Assembly (NCBI RefSeq): GCF_043290135.1
Contig: NC_134705.1
Coordinates: 41,119,271 to 41,183,270 of the forward strand
DNA length: 64,000 nt
Direction of reading: 5' to 3'
Source: Rhipicephalus microplus
Taxonomy: Eukaryota; Arthropoda; Arachnida; Ixodida; Ixodidae
Positions 31,888-43,944 of the stretch are shown piece by piece. Both the position numbers and the translations under genes were made by a program. The stretch's first letter is position 1; each line of letters begins with the position of its first letter. The notes under the pieces are model-generated. The model saw only the letters and a program-made list of their open reading frames with translations. It ran no database searches and was not told the DNA's origin.

Positions 31888-32618
31888 GTAAGTTGCGTGT
31901 TCCGATAATTTTACTGAGCGTAAATTTAGCCATTTAAATCTCTCCATTTACGCTAAAGTTTTGCGTAAATTTTGACTTGTAAACCTTGTAATTTACGCTA
32001 AACTTATGGTCCGTAATCAGAACCGGAATAATTTTGGGCGAACTGCAACGTTCACCTAAAGTGGTGTGACTGTTTCAGAAAACAAAACAGTTATTGCTAT
32101 TTTGAGCAGCACAGGAGTGCGTCGGGCTCCTCATTTCGGGGGCGAAGTCTCGTTCTAGTTAACTTCCACTCCCCTCCCGGAGGTTGACTTCGAAAGAAAT
32201 TTTGCAGACAGTCGTAAAATGTAAATAAAGTGAGCACATGCTTTTGATGCCGGTCTCTCGTTAGTCCCCAGCATTCCGGATGCAAAAATGGAAACAAAAC
32301 AGCTCTTGGGATGCGAAGTCTGTGGCCCTCGGGAACTTACGTCGTCAAAAATCTGCACGCCCATAATCTTGCATTTTAAGCCATGCTGGGACAAATCCCC
32401 TACTCTAATTGCATGGGCAAAACTTCGTCCATTAGCTAAGGCTATTACAAATTGAATTGAATGAAACAACTGCAGGCCACACCTATATATACAGACAGAC
32501 GAATAGACCGATAAGAGACGCTAATAATTTGGCTCACAAGAAGAGCGTTCGTTTGCGTTCCTTCGGTGTTTATGGAAGAGTGACACGGAGAAATGTGTTG
32601 TATCTCCTAATAACGCAG

Positions 32619-35600
32619 GCTGCACCGCTACTGAATCCAGTCGCAGCATACTCGACTCCCCTAAGGACGAATCCCAGAGCCCGCAGGCGGTGGTCGGGCC
32701 TTCCGAATCCACCCGAGTCTCGTCATTATACGGAACTGCCGTGGACGCTCTGTTCCATCCTAAAGCATCGGTCAAAACAGCTGCCCCAGACATCAGCTGG
32801 CAGACGAGTGGGAATGCAGCACACACACCGCCTACTCGCAACACGCGCAATCAAGACGAGTGTTCTGAAATACGCCACTCCTCGTTGCTCTGCCATTCGA
32901 GTGTAGCGAGAAAAAATGCATGGGTTCGCGAAGTTGTGCGCGGTGACCTTGAAAGATTCGCGACTGAGGATCTGGTCCCAGTGCAAAACGCCGCCATTAC
33001 GACCATTGCGTTCGTTACTATTCCACCGGGTTCCCGCTTCCCCCGAGTGCCTTTCATGAGCATTCGGGAGCCGTGGATGTCAGTGGCCGGCCGACCTCCC
33101 GAGCCGCACATGGCACCGGGTTCCGACATACGTATGCCTAGGATAGTTCAACCAACACACCAGCAAATGCTGGCCCAATCGCATGTTTCGCACAGCCAAC
33201 GTTTTCCATCTCATGTGTCTTCGATGGCTTCAGATTCGTGCTCTCTGCAGACGCCCGGGCATGATGACTTGCCTGACCCTCCACACCAGAGACAGGCGCA
33301 TCAAATGAACCCAAAGCCATTGGCAAAAGATGACAACTCTACAGTAACGGCGCAGCACACTCCGTTATCGGGAATGGTTCATGCTGCACCAGAAAGCAAA
33401 ACCCATCCGACGATTCCCAACTCACCACTCGAAATATCTATTCATTCCCATGTTAAGGAAATGATAGATGCAGCAACAGAAGTGAGCGAAACATACCTGC
33501 TAGGGATGAACACGCCACTTGTCACAGACCGCCATGCACCTTCCCAAATCGTGAAGGTCAGCACATCAACCCAGACGATGCCTTACATACAGCAAGGCAC
33601 ATCCAAGCAACAGTCATCTACGGTTTCGGTCAACGCAGGCCCTGAAGTATGCGACACAAAAACGGCTTTCTTTAATGCACCACCAGTTGGAACCCAAAAT
33701 CTGCGACCTGTGGAAGTAACCAACCTACCGTCGCAAGAAAGTGAAACAGATCAGAAAAGACCACATGGGCTTGATGCAAAACGTCAGCACGTCAAACCAT
33801 CAGCACCTGAGAACGAAGAACCACAATGTGCTTGCATGCCGTCTGTAAAGCCTAATACATCACCAATTACACCCCAGCATGTGCCGACTTCAGAAGTGGT
33901 CATGCCCAAAGTGAGTGAAACAACGGTGACAGGGGTACATATGGCACCAGCATGTCAGTATCCAGCACAACAACCTGCTTCCAATGAACAGCAGCAGATG
34001 AGTGGAACACAGCCGACTGGGTCAAGCGCGCAGCTCGTTAGACCCCAGCATGTGCGTCCTTCTGTAATAACCAACGTAACGCAGAAAATTAGTGAAGTAC
34101 CACCAACGGGAAAAAATATGCCACGAGGAGGAGGTCAGCATCTGCCACCATCCCCAGCTTCCAAAGAACCACAGCAGGTGAGCGAAACTCAGCCGGTTAG
34201 GCCTAAAGCGCAGCCCATTAAACTCCATGATGTGCCTGCTTCCAAAGTGGCCAAAGTAACGCCAAGCATGACTGAATTGCCACCTACAGGAACCCACAAG
34301 CCACCTGGAGCTCAGCATTTGCCACCAGCGCCAGTTTCCAAACAACCGCGGCAGCTGAACGGAACGCCGCCGGTTGGGCGTGGTGCGAAGCTCTTAAGAT
34401 CCCAGGCTGTGCTTGCTTCTGAAAATTGCGTCGTAACGCCTAAACTTACGGAAGCGCCACATAAAGAAACTCGCACGCCACCTGGAGGTCAGCATCCGCC
34501 ACCATCCCTAGCTCCCAAAAAGCCACAGCTGGTGAGCGAAATGCAGCCGGTTGAGCCTAAAGCGCAATCCGTTAAACTCCATGATGTGCCTGCTTCTAAA
34601 GTGACCAAAGTAACGCCAAGAATGACTGAAGTGCCACCTACAGGAGCCCACACGCCACCTGGAGCTCAGCATTCGCCACCAGCACCAACTTCCAAAGAAC
34701 CACGGCTGCTGAATGGAACGCCACCGGTTGGGCGTGGTGCGAAGCCCTTAAAACCCCCGCATGTGCTTGCTTCTGAAAAGTCTATCGTAACGCCTAAAAT
34801 TACAGACGTACCACCGACAGGAACCCACATTCCGCCTGGAGGTCAGCGTCCGCCACAAAAACCAGCTTCTAAAGAACTGCGGCAGCTGAGTGGAACGCCA
34901 TTGGTTGATCGTGGTGCGAAGCCCTTAAAACCCCAGCATGTGCTTGCTTCTGAAAAGTGCACCGTAACGCCTAAAATGATGGAAGTTCCACATACAGGAA
35001 CCCACACGTCGCCTGGAAGTCAGCATCCGCCACCAGCACCAGCTTTCAAAGAACCATGGCAGCTGACCGGAATGCCGCCAGTTGGGCGTGGTGCGAAGCC
35101 TTTAAAACTCGAGCATGAGCTTGCTTCTGAAAAGTTCATCGTGAGACCTAAAATGATGGAAGTACCACCTACAGGAACCCACACGTTACCTGGAGGCCAT
35201 CATATGCCGCAAGCACCAGCTTCCAAAGAACCGCAGCAGCTGGGCGCAACGCAGCCGGTTGGGCCCAAAGAACAGCCTGTTGAAATCCAGCATGTACCTT
35301 CTTCTGAAATAACCAATGTAACACTGAAAGCGAGTGAAGTACCACCGGCAGGAACACAAACACTGCCGGGAGAAGGTCAGCATCCACCACAGTCACCAGC
35401 TTCCAACGAGCTGCGGCAGCCAGGCGGAACGCAGCCGGTTGGGCTTAACGCGCAGCTCGTTAAGCTCAAACATGTTCCTACTTTTGAAAACGCCAACGTA
35501 ATGCCTAAAATGACTAAAGTACCACCGACAGGAGTGCGTACACCACCGGTAGGAGATCAGCATCCGCCTCTATCCCCTGCTACGAAAGAACCACAGCAGC

Positions 35601-37860
35601 TAGGCGGAACACCACCAGTTGGGCCTAAATATCAGCCCGTTAAACCCCAGCATGTACCTGCTTCTAAAAGGACCAGCGTAACGCCGAGAATGAGTGAATC
35701 ACCACCAAGAGGAACAAATACGCCACCGGGAGGAGGTAAGCATCCGCCACCATCCCAATCTCTCAAAGAACCACAGCAGCTAGGCGGAACACCTCCAGTT
35801 GGGCCTAAAGAGCAGCCCATTGGACCCCAGCATGTACCTGCTTCTGAAATGACTAGGGTAACGCCGAAAACGACTGAAATACCACCAGCACGAACACACA
35901 TTCCACCGGAAAGAGATCAGCATCCACAACCACCACCAGCAGCTTCTAAAGAACAGCAGCAGGTAGGTGGAATGCAGCCGTTTGAACTTAACGCGCATCC
36001 CGTCAAAATTCACCATGTGCCGTCTTCTGGTGGAATAAGCGTAACGCCAAATGAGACTGGAGTACCACCGACAGGAACACATATGCCACTGGTAGTAGGT
36101 CAGCATCAGTCACCCCCACCAGCTTCTCAAGAACCGCAGCAGCCATGCGGAACTCAGCCGATTGAGCCTAGCATGCATCCCGTCAAAGTCCAGCATGTGT
36201 CGTGTTCTGATGTGATCAAGGTAACGCCGAAAGCGACTGGAGTACCACCGGCAAGGACACATGCGCCACTGGGAGGAGGTCAGCTTCCGCCACCACCGCC
36301 AGCTTCCAACAAACCGCAGCAGCTGGATGGAACGACACCTACCGCTTCTAACGCGCACCTCGTAAGAGCCCAGCGTGTGCCTTCATGTAAAATTGCCACC
36401 GACACGCTTAAAGTGTTGCCGGTTGGGCCACAGAAACAACAGTCTTTGGAAACATCTGGCACTACGCCGGAAGCTGGCAAAACTCATGCGAAAGGTCAGT
36501 CTGTCCAACAGGTAACGTGTCAGCCTTCATCTTCCAAGGAAACGATGAGGGGGAAAGCACATGAGGGCCAAATGGAACCAAATAAGCTGAACGCGCCATC
36601 TTTTCAACCCATGAACACGCCGCCTGCAGCAAACGTCAATGCAACACAGGATGTGAAGCAAACACGACTATTGGAACCGAATGCAATAACGCCGGTAAAC
36701 CATGGCTCGTCACCCACAACAGCAGCAAGACATGAGGCACAGCTGGGTGAAACGCAAGAAATCAGACATCATGCCGAACCTGGAACATCGAATCTGCCAT
36801 CTAATTCTGACACAGCCACAGCACCGGTAGTAAACAAAATGCATCCCAAACCTGACGCATTGCTGGAAGAAGGCAAACACCCACCGTCAACTGCAAAAGT
36901 TGACGAAGCGCCCCGAGACAACAGTACACACACTACTACGCCTAACCTATGGTCAGCCGTTCAGCGTTCATCTACCGAAGAAAGCATCACAGAACCAAAC
37001 CTGAAAGAAACGCCGTTGGCCAATCCTGACTCCGTGCCATTAACATCCCAGCATTTTCCGCATTCGTCAGCGGATGCCGTAGCACCAGCAGCTGAGGAAG
37101 CTTATGGAAGGCCACCTATGAGGCCTGATATGCTGCCAGTTAAACCTCAACACCCAACATCATTCGCCACTGCAAATAGAACCCCGCAACCTAGTGGTGC
37201 ATTACCAACAGGTAATGTGCCGCCACCTGTCATACCCGAGCCCGAATTATCGGCAGCACCTGAGCATGCTTTAAGTCATGAAGATGCACGTCTGCCAGGT
37301 TTCTTGAACTCAAGTACAAGTGTACTGCCTGAGAAAATTTCAGCCACCTCACTGCTAGAACCTATGAGTGGCTGTTTAAACGTGCCACCCGGGACGATTG
37401 AATCCCTGGAAGGAGCAGCGCAGGTGACTAAACAGAAAACCCTGACAGATGATTCCGAAGTGCCAACACAAGCTGTCGCTCCCGTCGTTCTGGGATCGCA
37501 GCTTTCAGTTGAAAGACAAAGCGAACAATCCTCAGCTGATACGGCTCACGCGGCAGAAGTCAAACGAATTGAGGCAGGCACGACTCAGCCTCCAATGGAG
37601 TCGAAAGTGCAATCATTGAGAAAGGAAGCAATTGAAGAGTTTCACTTTAAAATCGCTTCCGTGCTCACCGCAACTGCCGCTGCACCTACTCCGGCAGCTC
37701 CGTCAGCTGCTGCACGCTTACCAATTCTCACTTTCGACAAACGGTTTGTGCCTGATACTAGCATCACGACACGTGAAAAGGTAGAGGAGAATGTTATAGA
37801 GTCGGAGGCAGTCATGAGCGAGGTGAAATATATCAGTTCAAAACGTGTGGCAGTAGTGGG
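32619..37860 (+). CDS. M13-like gene, exon 2 part a: giant Pro-rich repeat region
   Basis: One frame is open from 32528 to 37861 and has no ATG before 33056, so translation most likely enters by splicing at 32619. About 1,747 codons encode a low-complexity region rich in Pro, Thr, Gln, Lys and His, without hydrophobic segments. From about 33950 to 36420 it is a tandem repeat of about 60 residues (QHVPASE...VTPK.TEVPPTGTH.PPGGGQHPPP.PASKEPQQL.GT.PVG). The part after it is degenerate Pro/Ala-rich sequence. By topology this is the cytoplasmic side of a type II membrane protein. The frame ends in TGA at 37862; coding-like sequence continues in the next frame. Function unknown; an assembly with scaffold or adhesive roles is possible but unproven. 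Confidence 0.65.
33950..36420 (+). repeat. coding tandem repeat, about 14 units of about 180 bp
   Basis: Counted from the recurring EVPPTGTH-type core: about 14 units, each 174-186 bp, all in frame. Examples of successive cores start near 34272, 34450 and 34632. Units differ by many substitutions and small in-frame length changes (GGQH versus GGGQH), and the frame is kept throughout, which suggests selection for an open frame rather than a non-coding minisatellite. Confidence 0.85.
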
Positions 37861-39720
37861 GTGAGAAAATCGACGTCAGACGACGACGTTGAAGTTAAAT
37901 TGAAACAAGGTAGTTCTAGTGAAGTCCGAACTGTGTACGCTGTGCCCGAAACGAGGCCGCTTGTCGCGTACTGCCACCAAGACAAAGGCCGAAGGAGCAC
38001 AGGCGTCATGTCGCCTGCATCGCCGATAGAGACGATCCCTGCAGCGAGAACTTCTGACGAGCAGTCTGCAATGAGCACTTTAGTGCTCTCGAAAGAGCAT
38101 AATGTAGACCCGAATAGACCAAGGTTGAGAGTACGACCGATTGTTGCGTCATTTGGGCAGGGTTTCGGATCACCATCGAGGCCACTGTCACGTGCGTCAT
38201 CCCCCAACTTCTCTCCGAGTGCAACTTCACCAGTATCGCTATCACAGCCATTTTCGCGGGAACTTATCACGAAAAGCAAACCTTCATATAGAGGAATACT
38301 GGCTTCAGCAAGTCCTGATCCAGACAATGGTCTGAAGGTGGTGGAGCCCCCGATATCACCAAAAACGGGCATGTCCTTGGCGAATTCAACTTTCAAACTC
38401 TCACCAAATGCTATGAGTGGGCAAGTTTCACCAAACGCTACGAGTGGCAGTGCTTTGCCTTATGAATCCAGTGCTTGTCCCTCGTGGAAATTGTCCTCTT
38501 TCCGGTCGTTGGCAGATTCTGTAGGACAATCTCGTAGCACAACATCTACGCCAGCTTCATCTCCTTATTCGCTTGAGCAGGACGAAGTATTGACGGGTGA
38601 TCACGAACTACTGAGTCCTGCGTCGAAATCTGTTACTAATTGGAACAACACTAAAGAATGTTTGATAAAGACTGCGAAAGGTGTACTTGCTAATGAGGGC
38701 AACGAAACAGAAGTGGCAGATCTTTCAAATTCAATCAAACCACCACCATCTCGGGAGTCTTCGACAAAAGTAGCAGCAACAGGACGCACCACAAAAGGCG
38801 TGGCTCCCACCGCTAATGCTGCGTCGGGAGAACACGTCATGGCATATCCCGAAACTGAGAAGCTGAAAGCGTCAAAAAATCTGGACAAAAGAACTGTAGC
38901 TGAAGGGGAAGCAAAGCTTGCAAAGATCTTTTCCCAGAAAGATATGGGCACCGCAAGTGTGGATATAGCCTTACAACACCACAGAAAAAATGTCAAAAGT
39001 ATTATTATGTTTGCTGGGTCGGAAGGTGAAGCGAAGCTTGCTAAAGTCTTTCCGGCTGTGGCCAAAGAGCAGAAAAAACCAAAATTAAGTGAACCGAGCA
39101 CACCAAATATCAATGCTTCTAAAAATGAAACATCAGCCAGATCTGCTCAATCTTCCCGCGATGTTCAACCACTAAATCTATTCGCAGATTTGGCTGAATC
39201 GGGGACAACAGCAGACAAAAGCCACGCAGTGTTAAGTGGGGCTGGCGAGGCATCACCGGTACTCAACGAGCTTGGAGTCACAAGTACTGCAGTGGAAGGG
39301 TCCTTTATGGATAATCTATCTGAAATCCCCGAGGATGATGACATCGCGCCCGAGTTTCCCGAACTCAGACAGTACACCGCAATGTTTCAAAACCCGACAA
39401 TCATAACGCCTACCAAAACCATATCACCAGTTTCGCCAGGGCAGGAGGGCTTACCCATAGAGGAGCAGCACAATGACAAAACGCATATGGACAGTACCAT
39501 TGCTGGAGTGGTACCAATTGCTGCGACCCCAGCAGAATCAAAAAAGCCGGAGGAAACAGGTATAGAGACGAAAGTGGCGGCCGTAGCACCTGAAGGGAGC
39601 CAAGCACCACGTGATCATGTGGTGGAGCAGAACGAGATTTACGGTTACACGTCGTGCTGCTTGACTGTTCTGTTTGTGTTGGCCGTAGTGATACTGATCG
39701 TAGGCTCGTACACGTCGTCG
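37861..39720 (+). CDS. M13-like gene, exon 2 part b: Ser-rich region and transmembrane helix
   Basis: Second open block, shifted by one base relative to part a, running to a TAA at 39778. It starts SDDDVEVKLKQ, is rich in Ser, Pro and Ala (SPSATSPVSLSQPFSR) and contains a duplicated GEAKLAK motif (about 38908 and 39025). An acidic stretch (EIPEDDDIAPEFPE) follows. At about 39644-39710 there is one strong transmembrane helix (TSCCLTVLFVLAVVILIVG), placed as expected for the N-terminal anchor of an M13 protein. The shift at 37850-37861 may be a one-base loss in the G or A runs there, or a 59-base intron (GTGAGA at 37861, acceptor TCTAG at 37919) whose phases also fit. Confidence 0.65.
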
Positions 39721-41341
39721 ATAAGACTTGGACTACAACTGCCACCAATACCAAGACTGCCACCAATGAGGACAGCTTAACTGGGGTCACCGCCGGCCCT
39801 TCATTCTGCTCGTCTGAACTCTGCAACCGCGAGGCAGATTACATAAATTCACTAATAAACAGCAGCACGTCGAAACCGTGCGAGAATTTCTATGAATATG
39901 TGTGTGGCTCCTGGTCGACAGTGCATCCACTGGGCAAGAATAACGGCACGGGCGCGACGATATCAACTGACACCATCATTCAAGATCATTTGGTCAACAC
40001 TCTGCTGGCGCTACTTCCGTCAAGTAAAGAGGCTGACGTCAGCTTGGCCGTCTCTCTATACAATGAGTGCGCCGATCGCAGCAAGGAATCTATGGTGACT
40101 ACTTCCGTGACGCGTCTGTTCGGCTCCTGGGCAATAAAGCACTGGCCGAGAGACGTGGCTGCTACAACTCAAGAATCATGGACCTTTGCCGGCCAAATTA
40201 TGAGAGACCTCGGGCTGGCCACATTCTTAGAGGTGATAAACGTCGCTGGACCTGGCAAAGCTCCTGCCGTCGAATTGAGCAAACCTAAACACGTTTTCTC
40301 TTGCACCGATGCTTCTCGGCTCGCTGTAACTATGCAGTTTCGCGATGCTCTAAGCGACATCGCCTCTGCGTTCACTCAAAGCCCGAACGCAGCGCTCATC
40401 GACGAGATTATGGCTGTGTTTATTCGTGCCGGTTTGAGCCCACGCGAACCAAGCATCTCCGAGCTAGAGGAGTTAAAGTTCGGTGGGTACGTCGTGGTTA
40501 AACTCTCCGACACAGACCCAGCCATCACCGAATTCTTGCGCGTGACATTTGACAACGCCTCCATGTTCGGTCCGACAACAACCGTGAAACTGAAATCATC
40601 GCGGTACGTCCGGAACTACCTTCCGGCTGCACTGCGTGAACTTCCTGCCAGGGCTGTCATGAACTACGCTGCTTTCCTCGTCCTGATCCGCCTAGCTCCA
40701 TTCTTCCCGGAAAAACACTTGGGTTTACGGCAGCTGTTCTTCAAGGACTTGCGCGGCAGGACATTCGCTGACGCCATAGACTCTAGGGTGCTCTGCTTGA
40801 TGGCAGTTGAGACTGTTTTGCCTTCCTGCCTCGTCAAGGTCTCGATGAGGCAAGCTAACGACGAGCGGGAGCGTATCTCCAACAGGCTTGCATATTTAGA
40901 GAATGCCTTCAGCCGCCGTATTTCGAACTTGGCGTGGATAAGCGAGTACGAGGCGCTTGTCCAGCGCTATCAGCTCAAGCGACGACGCTTAGCCTCCTTC
41001 GCTCACGGGAATGAGTCTTGCGCCAACGCCTCCTCGGCTGCCGGATATCCGACGGGGAAGCCCGTCGAATTCTACCAGGTCGTCGCGCGTTCACAGCAGC
41101 GGGCGAAGCTAAGCGCCCAGAGCACCAGCAGCCTTCCGTCTGCGCTGTTGTCACCGCTGCGGACGCGCACCAGCTATGACGCCTCGAGGCAACGCGTTCC
41201 TGTCCCGGCCGCACTGTTCAACGCATCGGTGCCCAGCAAGGGCACTCTGTTCAGGCTGCACCTATCGCGCTACGCTGTGCGCTTCTACCACGCCCTAGTG
41301 GAGAAGCTGTTCAACGCCGTCTATGATCGCAGTTCTACAGG
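39721..41341 (+). CDS. M13-like gene, exon 2 part c: neprilysin-like ectodomain
   Basis: Third block, again shifted by one base. It carries the start of an M13 ectodomain: CSSELC, then PCENFYEYVCGSW, the family's PC.DFY.YACG.W motif with its disulfide cysteines, and about 500 residues of the N-terminal lobe. Near the end, TSYDASRQRVPVPAALFN matches the YD..RN.I..PA.IL segment that precedes the zinc site in neprilysins. The place of HExxH reads YAVRFYHALVEKLF (HALVE at 41289-41303), so the zinc-binding pair and catalytic Glu are absent. The exon ends at 41341 before GTAAGT, phase 2. Active relatives are membrane metallopeptidases; this one looks like a pseudoenzyme. Confidence 0.75.
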
Positions 41342-41557
41342 GTAAGTATTCGTTAGGAGGAGCTAATAAAATAGGTAAGAAGACGCGCCCTCACAGAAAA
41401 TGTTAGGGCACTTTGTTTCAAGTGGTTACGTCGTAACAAAAGGTAGTAACTTATAAATTAGTACTACTATTTTCTACCTACAAGGCAGTGCTGTCTGAAG
41501 CTCCCACGTTTAAATGCACGTATGCCCTATGAATTAGAAGGAGGGATGACTGCCTCC

Positions 41558-41632
41558 GTAGCCTAGTGGTAGAGCATCGGAAACGTCATTAGAAGGTCGC
41601 AGGTTCAGATCCTGCCGGGGGCAAGTTATCTT
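41558..41632 (+). repeat. tRNA-like sequence, probably SINE or tRNA pseudogene
   Basis: GCCTCCG at the 5' end can pair with CGGGGGC at the 3' end. An A box (TAGCCTAGTGG) and B box (GGTTCAGATCC) are present. The D stem and anticodon stem each have a mismatch and the base before the anticodon is not T, so a working tRNA is doubtful. The downstream AAGTTATCTTCCAGTTCAC is shared with the copies at 59048-59188, which marks it as an amplified element. Confidence 0.55.
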
Positions 41633-41989
41633 CCAGTTCACTTTTATTTCTTCAAATTTATATTACGATTCTGATAACATCCCTTGTACGTCTCTTGGCA
41701 TTATTGCCTGATAGTTCTCAATAATATTGTGACTAAAAATTAAAACAAGCCCATAAATTGTCACTTTTTACTTATAGAGAAGCGTATAGTCGTACAAAGT
41801 TAGTAACTTCCCCGACAATCTAAAAAAAAGTGAGGCCATATGGCATTGCCTCTTTCCTAGGTAATTGTCCTAGCAAATACACATTACAACAACATCTTTA
41901 TATAACCATAAGGTATGCAAAGTGAAAGGAACGAACTAAAAACGTGAACACACGAACTCATGTAGGATGTAAAAGCTTCCTTGTGACAC

Positions 41990-42900
41990 ACAAACCTCTA
42001 AGAGTAACATTCAAATTCCAATTCAAATTTTTCATTTACCAGACAAAGGTGGAAAGTCGCCAAGGCTAAAAGCCTTGAGAACGGCTTCGCAAAGGCTCTG
42101 GTGACCTGTTCATACACATAGCAGTAGTTCGGGAATGATTAGAAGTGCATAACATGCAAGTATAATACAAAACAAGAATACATACTAAGTCAAAAATGAT
42201 TTTCAATCTAATTATTTTGTAACTCATACTGTAAATATAAAAAAACGTTTTTCTGAAAGACAATACACCGTGCATAGACCATCGAGTACATTGACATTTA
42301 TAAGGTTTTAAACTACACGTACATACATTTACGTCAACGCACATACATTAATATTGCTAATACAATGCAAGATAACAATATGTAACAAGATACAATTTAT
42401 TAACAATATAGGCTAAACGATAAAAAGAAATTACACGGACTGTCAGAATAGTTCGTAGGGTATAATATTATGAACGCAGGGAGCAGAAACATGGGTGAAG
42501 TATTTCCTTGTAGGTGATTATGCTTTCGTGCGAATTCAGTGTTGTAGGAACTTTGTATGCCAAGCATTGACATCCATATGTAGCGCGAAAACGCGGTACG
42601 AATCAAATATGTGTATTTCTTGTGGTGATTGAAATGACATGACCTTCTAGGCATGATAGAGATCTAATGAAGTTGGAGAGCTCCCGATTCGAGAAGTAAA
42701 GTGTGCGCAATAAGCGTAATGTGTCAAAGTTGTCAGCTCGTATTAAATCAAATTTTTTGAACGCTCAACGCGTCGTTCCAATCTGGCGGACATTAATTTC
42801 AATTTCCTATCTGGTGCACATTATATCATTTGCAACTCATTGACTCTATGTTTGCTTTGCTTGTCATGGCTCATGCAAGGCTGCAATATATTAAATCTAA
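41990..42900 (-). mobile_element. decayed LINE 3' end (tentative)
   Basis: On the minus strand, 42654-42400 keeps an 84-codon frame with basic and aromatic residues (YLIRTAFSRYIWMSM) resembling C-terminal ends of LINE ORF2 proteins. It is followed by AT-rich sequence and a hairpin CAAGGC-TAAAA-GCCTTG (about 42061-42077) before an AT-rich end. No RT motifs remain. The alternative is unrelated AT-rich intron sequence. Confidence 0.35.
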
Positions 42901-43419
42901 ATAAATAGCGCATGATATATCTGAAGTTTGACCTTGAGCAGCAAAATGTTACGGCAACGAGACATCACTCCTGGTTGCATAAAAGATATATAGAGCTGAG
43001 ATTCCACACGTAGTAGATGGAACTTAACCATGAAATCAAACTTACCTTCGATGTGTTGGACCCAGATACCTTAATTACGACTCCAAGTGAGTGCTCGCCA
43101 CCTAGTGGCCGCGTCTGGAAACGGCGCTAACAGGGTCAACCTTGAAAGGAGAAACTTATCACGTTGCGCGCGTTGAGAAGCGGCCACACAGTTGTATATT
43201 TTGATCATGCCGCACGCGCGGGCCATAATAAAAGAAGAAAGCAATGTCCAAAGGCCATTGCAGTGTGCCGCAATATGTGGCATCGCGGTGGAAATATGAA
43301 CATAGCATATCGTTCTATCACTTCCCGAAATATGCAGACGATGCGCGATGGAGAACGGCGTAATTCAGAAACTTACGCATTTGAAAGAAGGTAATAGTAT
43401 CGGGGGTTTGACGTAGCAA

Positions 43420-43545
43420 AACCACCATATGATTATGAGAGACACCGTAGTGGAGGGCTCCGGAAATTTCCACCATCTGTGGTTCTTTAACGTGCGCCCA
43501 AATCTGAACAGACGGGCCTACCGCATTTTCGCCTTGGAAAGAAGG
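43420..43545 (-). mobile_element. tRNA-derived SINE fragment
   Basis: Holds the CACCATATGATTATGAGAGA and GTAGTGGAGGGCTCCGGAAA blocks of the SINE family. The tRNA head is missing. Confidence 0.75.
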
Positions 43546-43644
43546 TGACGGACACTATACGGTCGTTTGTTCCAATCAATTCACTCACGACGACTTAATT
43601 TTCCTAAGTGAGCACACCATTACTTAGCATGTGTGCATTCGGCG

Positions 43645-43697
43645 TTTCTCATGATTATATGGTGGTTTTGGGACGTTAAATTCCACATATCAATCAT
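43645..43697 (+). mobile_element. tRNA-derived SINE 3' fragment
   Basis: ATTATATGGTGGTTTTGGGA and the CCACATATCAATCA tail, in the opposite orientation to the fragment at 43420. Only the 3' end is present. Confidence 0.7.
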
Positions 43698-43944
43698 TAG
43701 TTTTACGCTTTAGGAAATTTAATGCGATACGTGTGTGACCATCTTTCGCATTTGCTTGTTTTCTGCACAAGTCGCAGTGCTTCCCCTTCTCAAATTAAGC
43801 TGCTGCTATCCATCCTCCCAAACATTTTTTTTTATTTCGCATATGCGTACATACGTGCACACACACGCACATGCGAAGGTTGCACGTGCGTAACGTGCAT
43901 ACATGTGTTCTCATACATCATCATCATCATCATCATCAGCCTGA

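Noticed and set aside
32690..32692. GTG at 32690 as the start of the long frame
   Set aside because: GTG starts are not expected in nuclear animal genes; the frame is open upstream and a phase-compatible acceptor exists at 32618.
34022..36480. Minus-strand open frames across the Pro-rich repeat (Trp- and Cys-rich products)
   Set aside because: Shadows of the repeat-coding plus strand; they repeat with the same period and start at arbitrary units.
41558..41632. Functional tRNA gene
   Set aside because: Mismatches in D and anticodon stems, an atypical anticodon loop, and sequence shared with the foldback at 59048 point to an amplified tRNA-like element.
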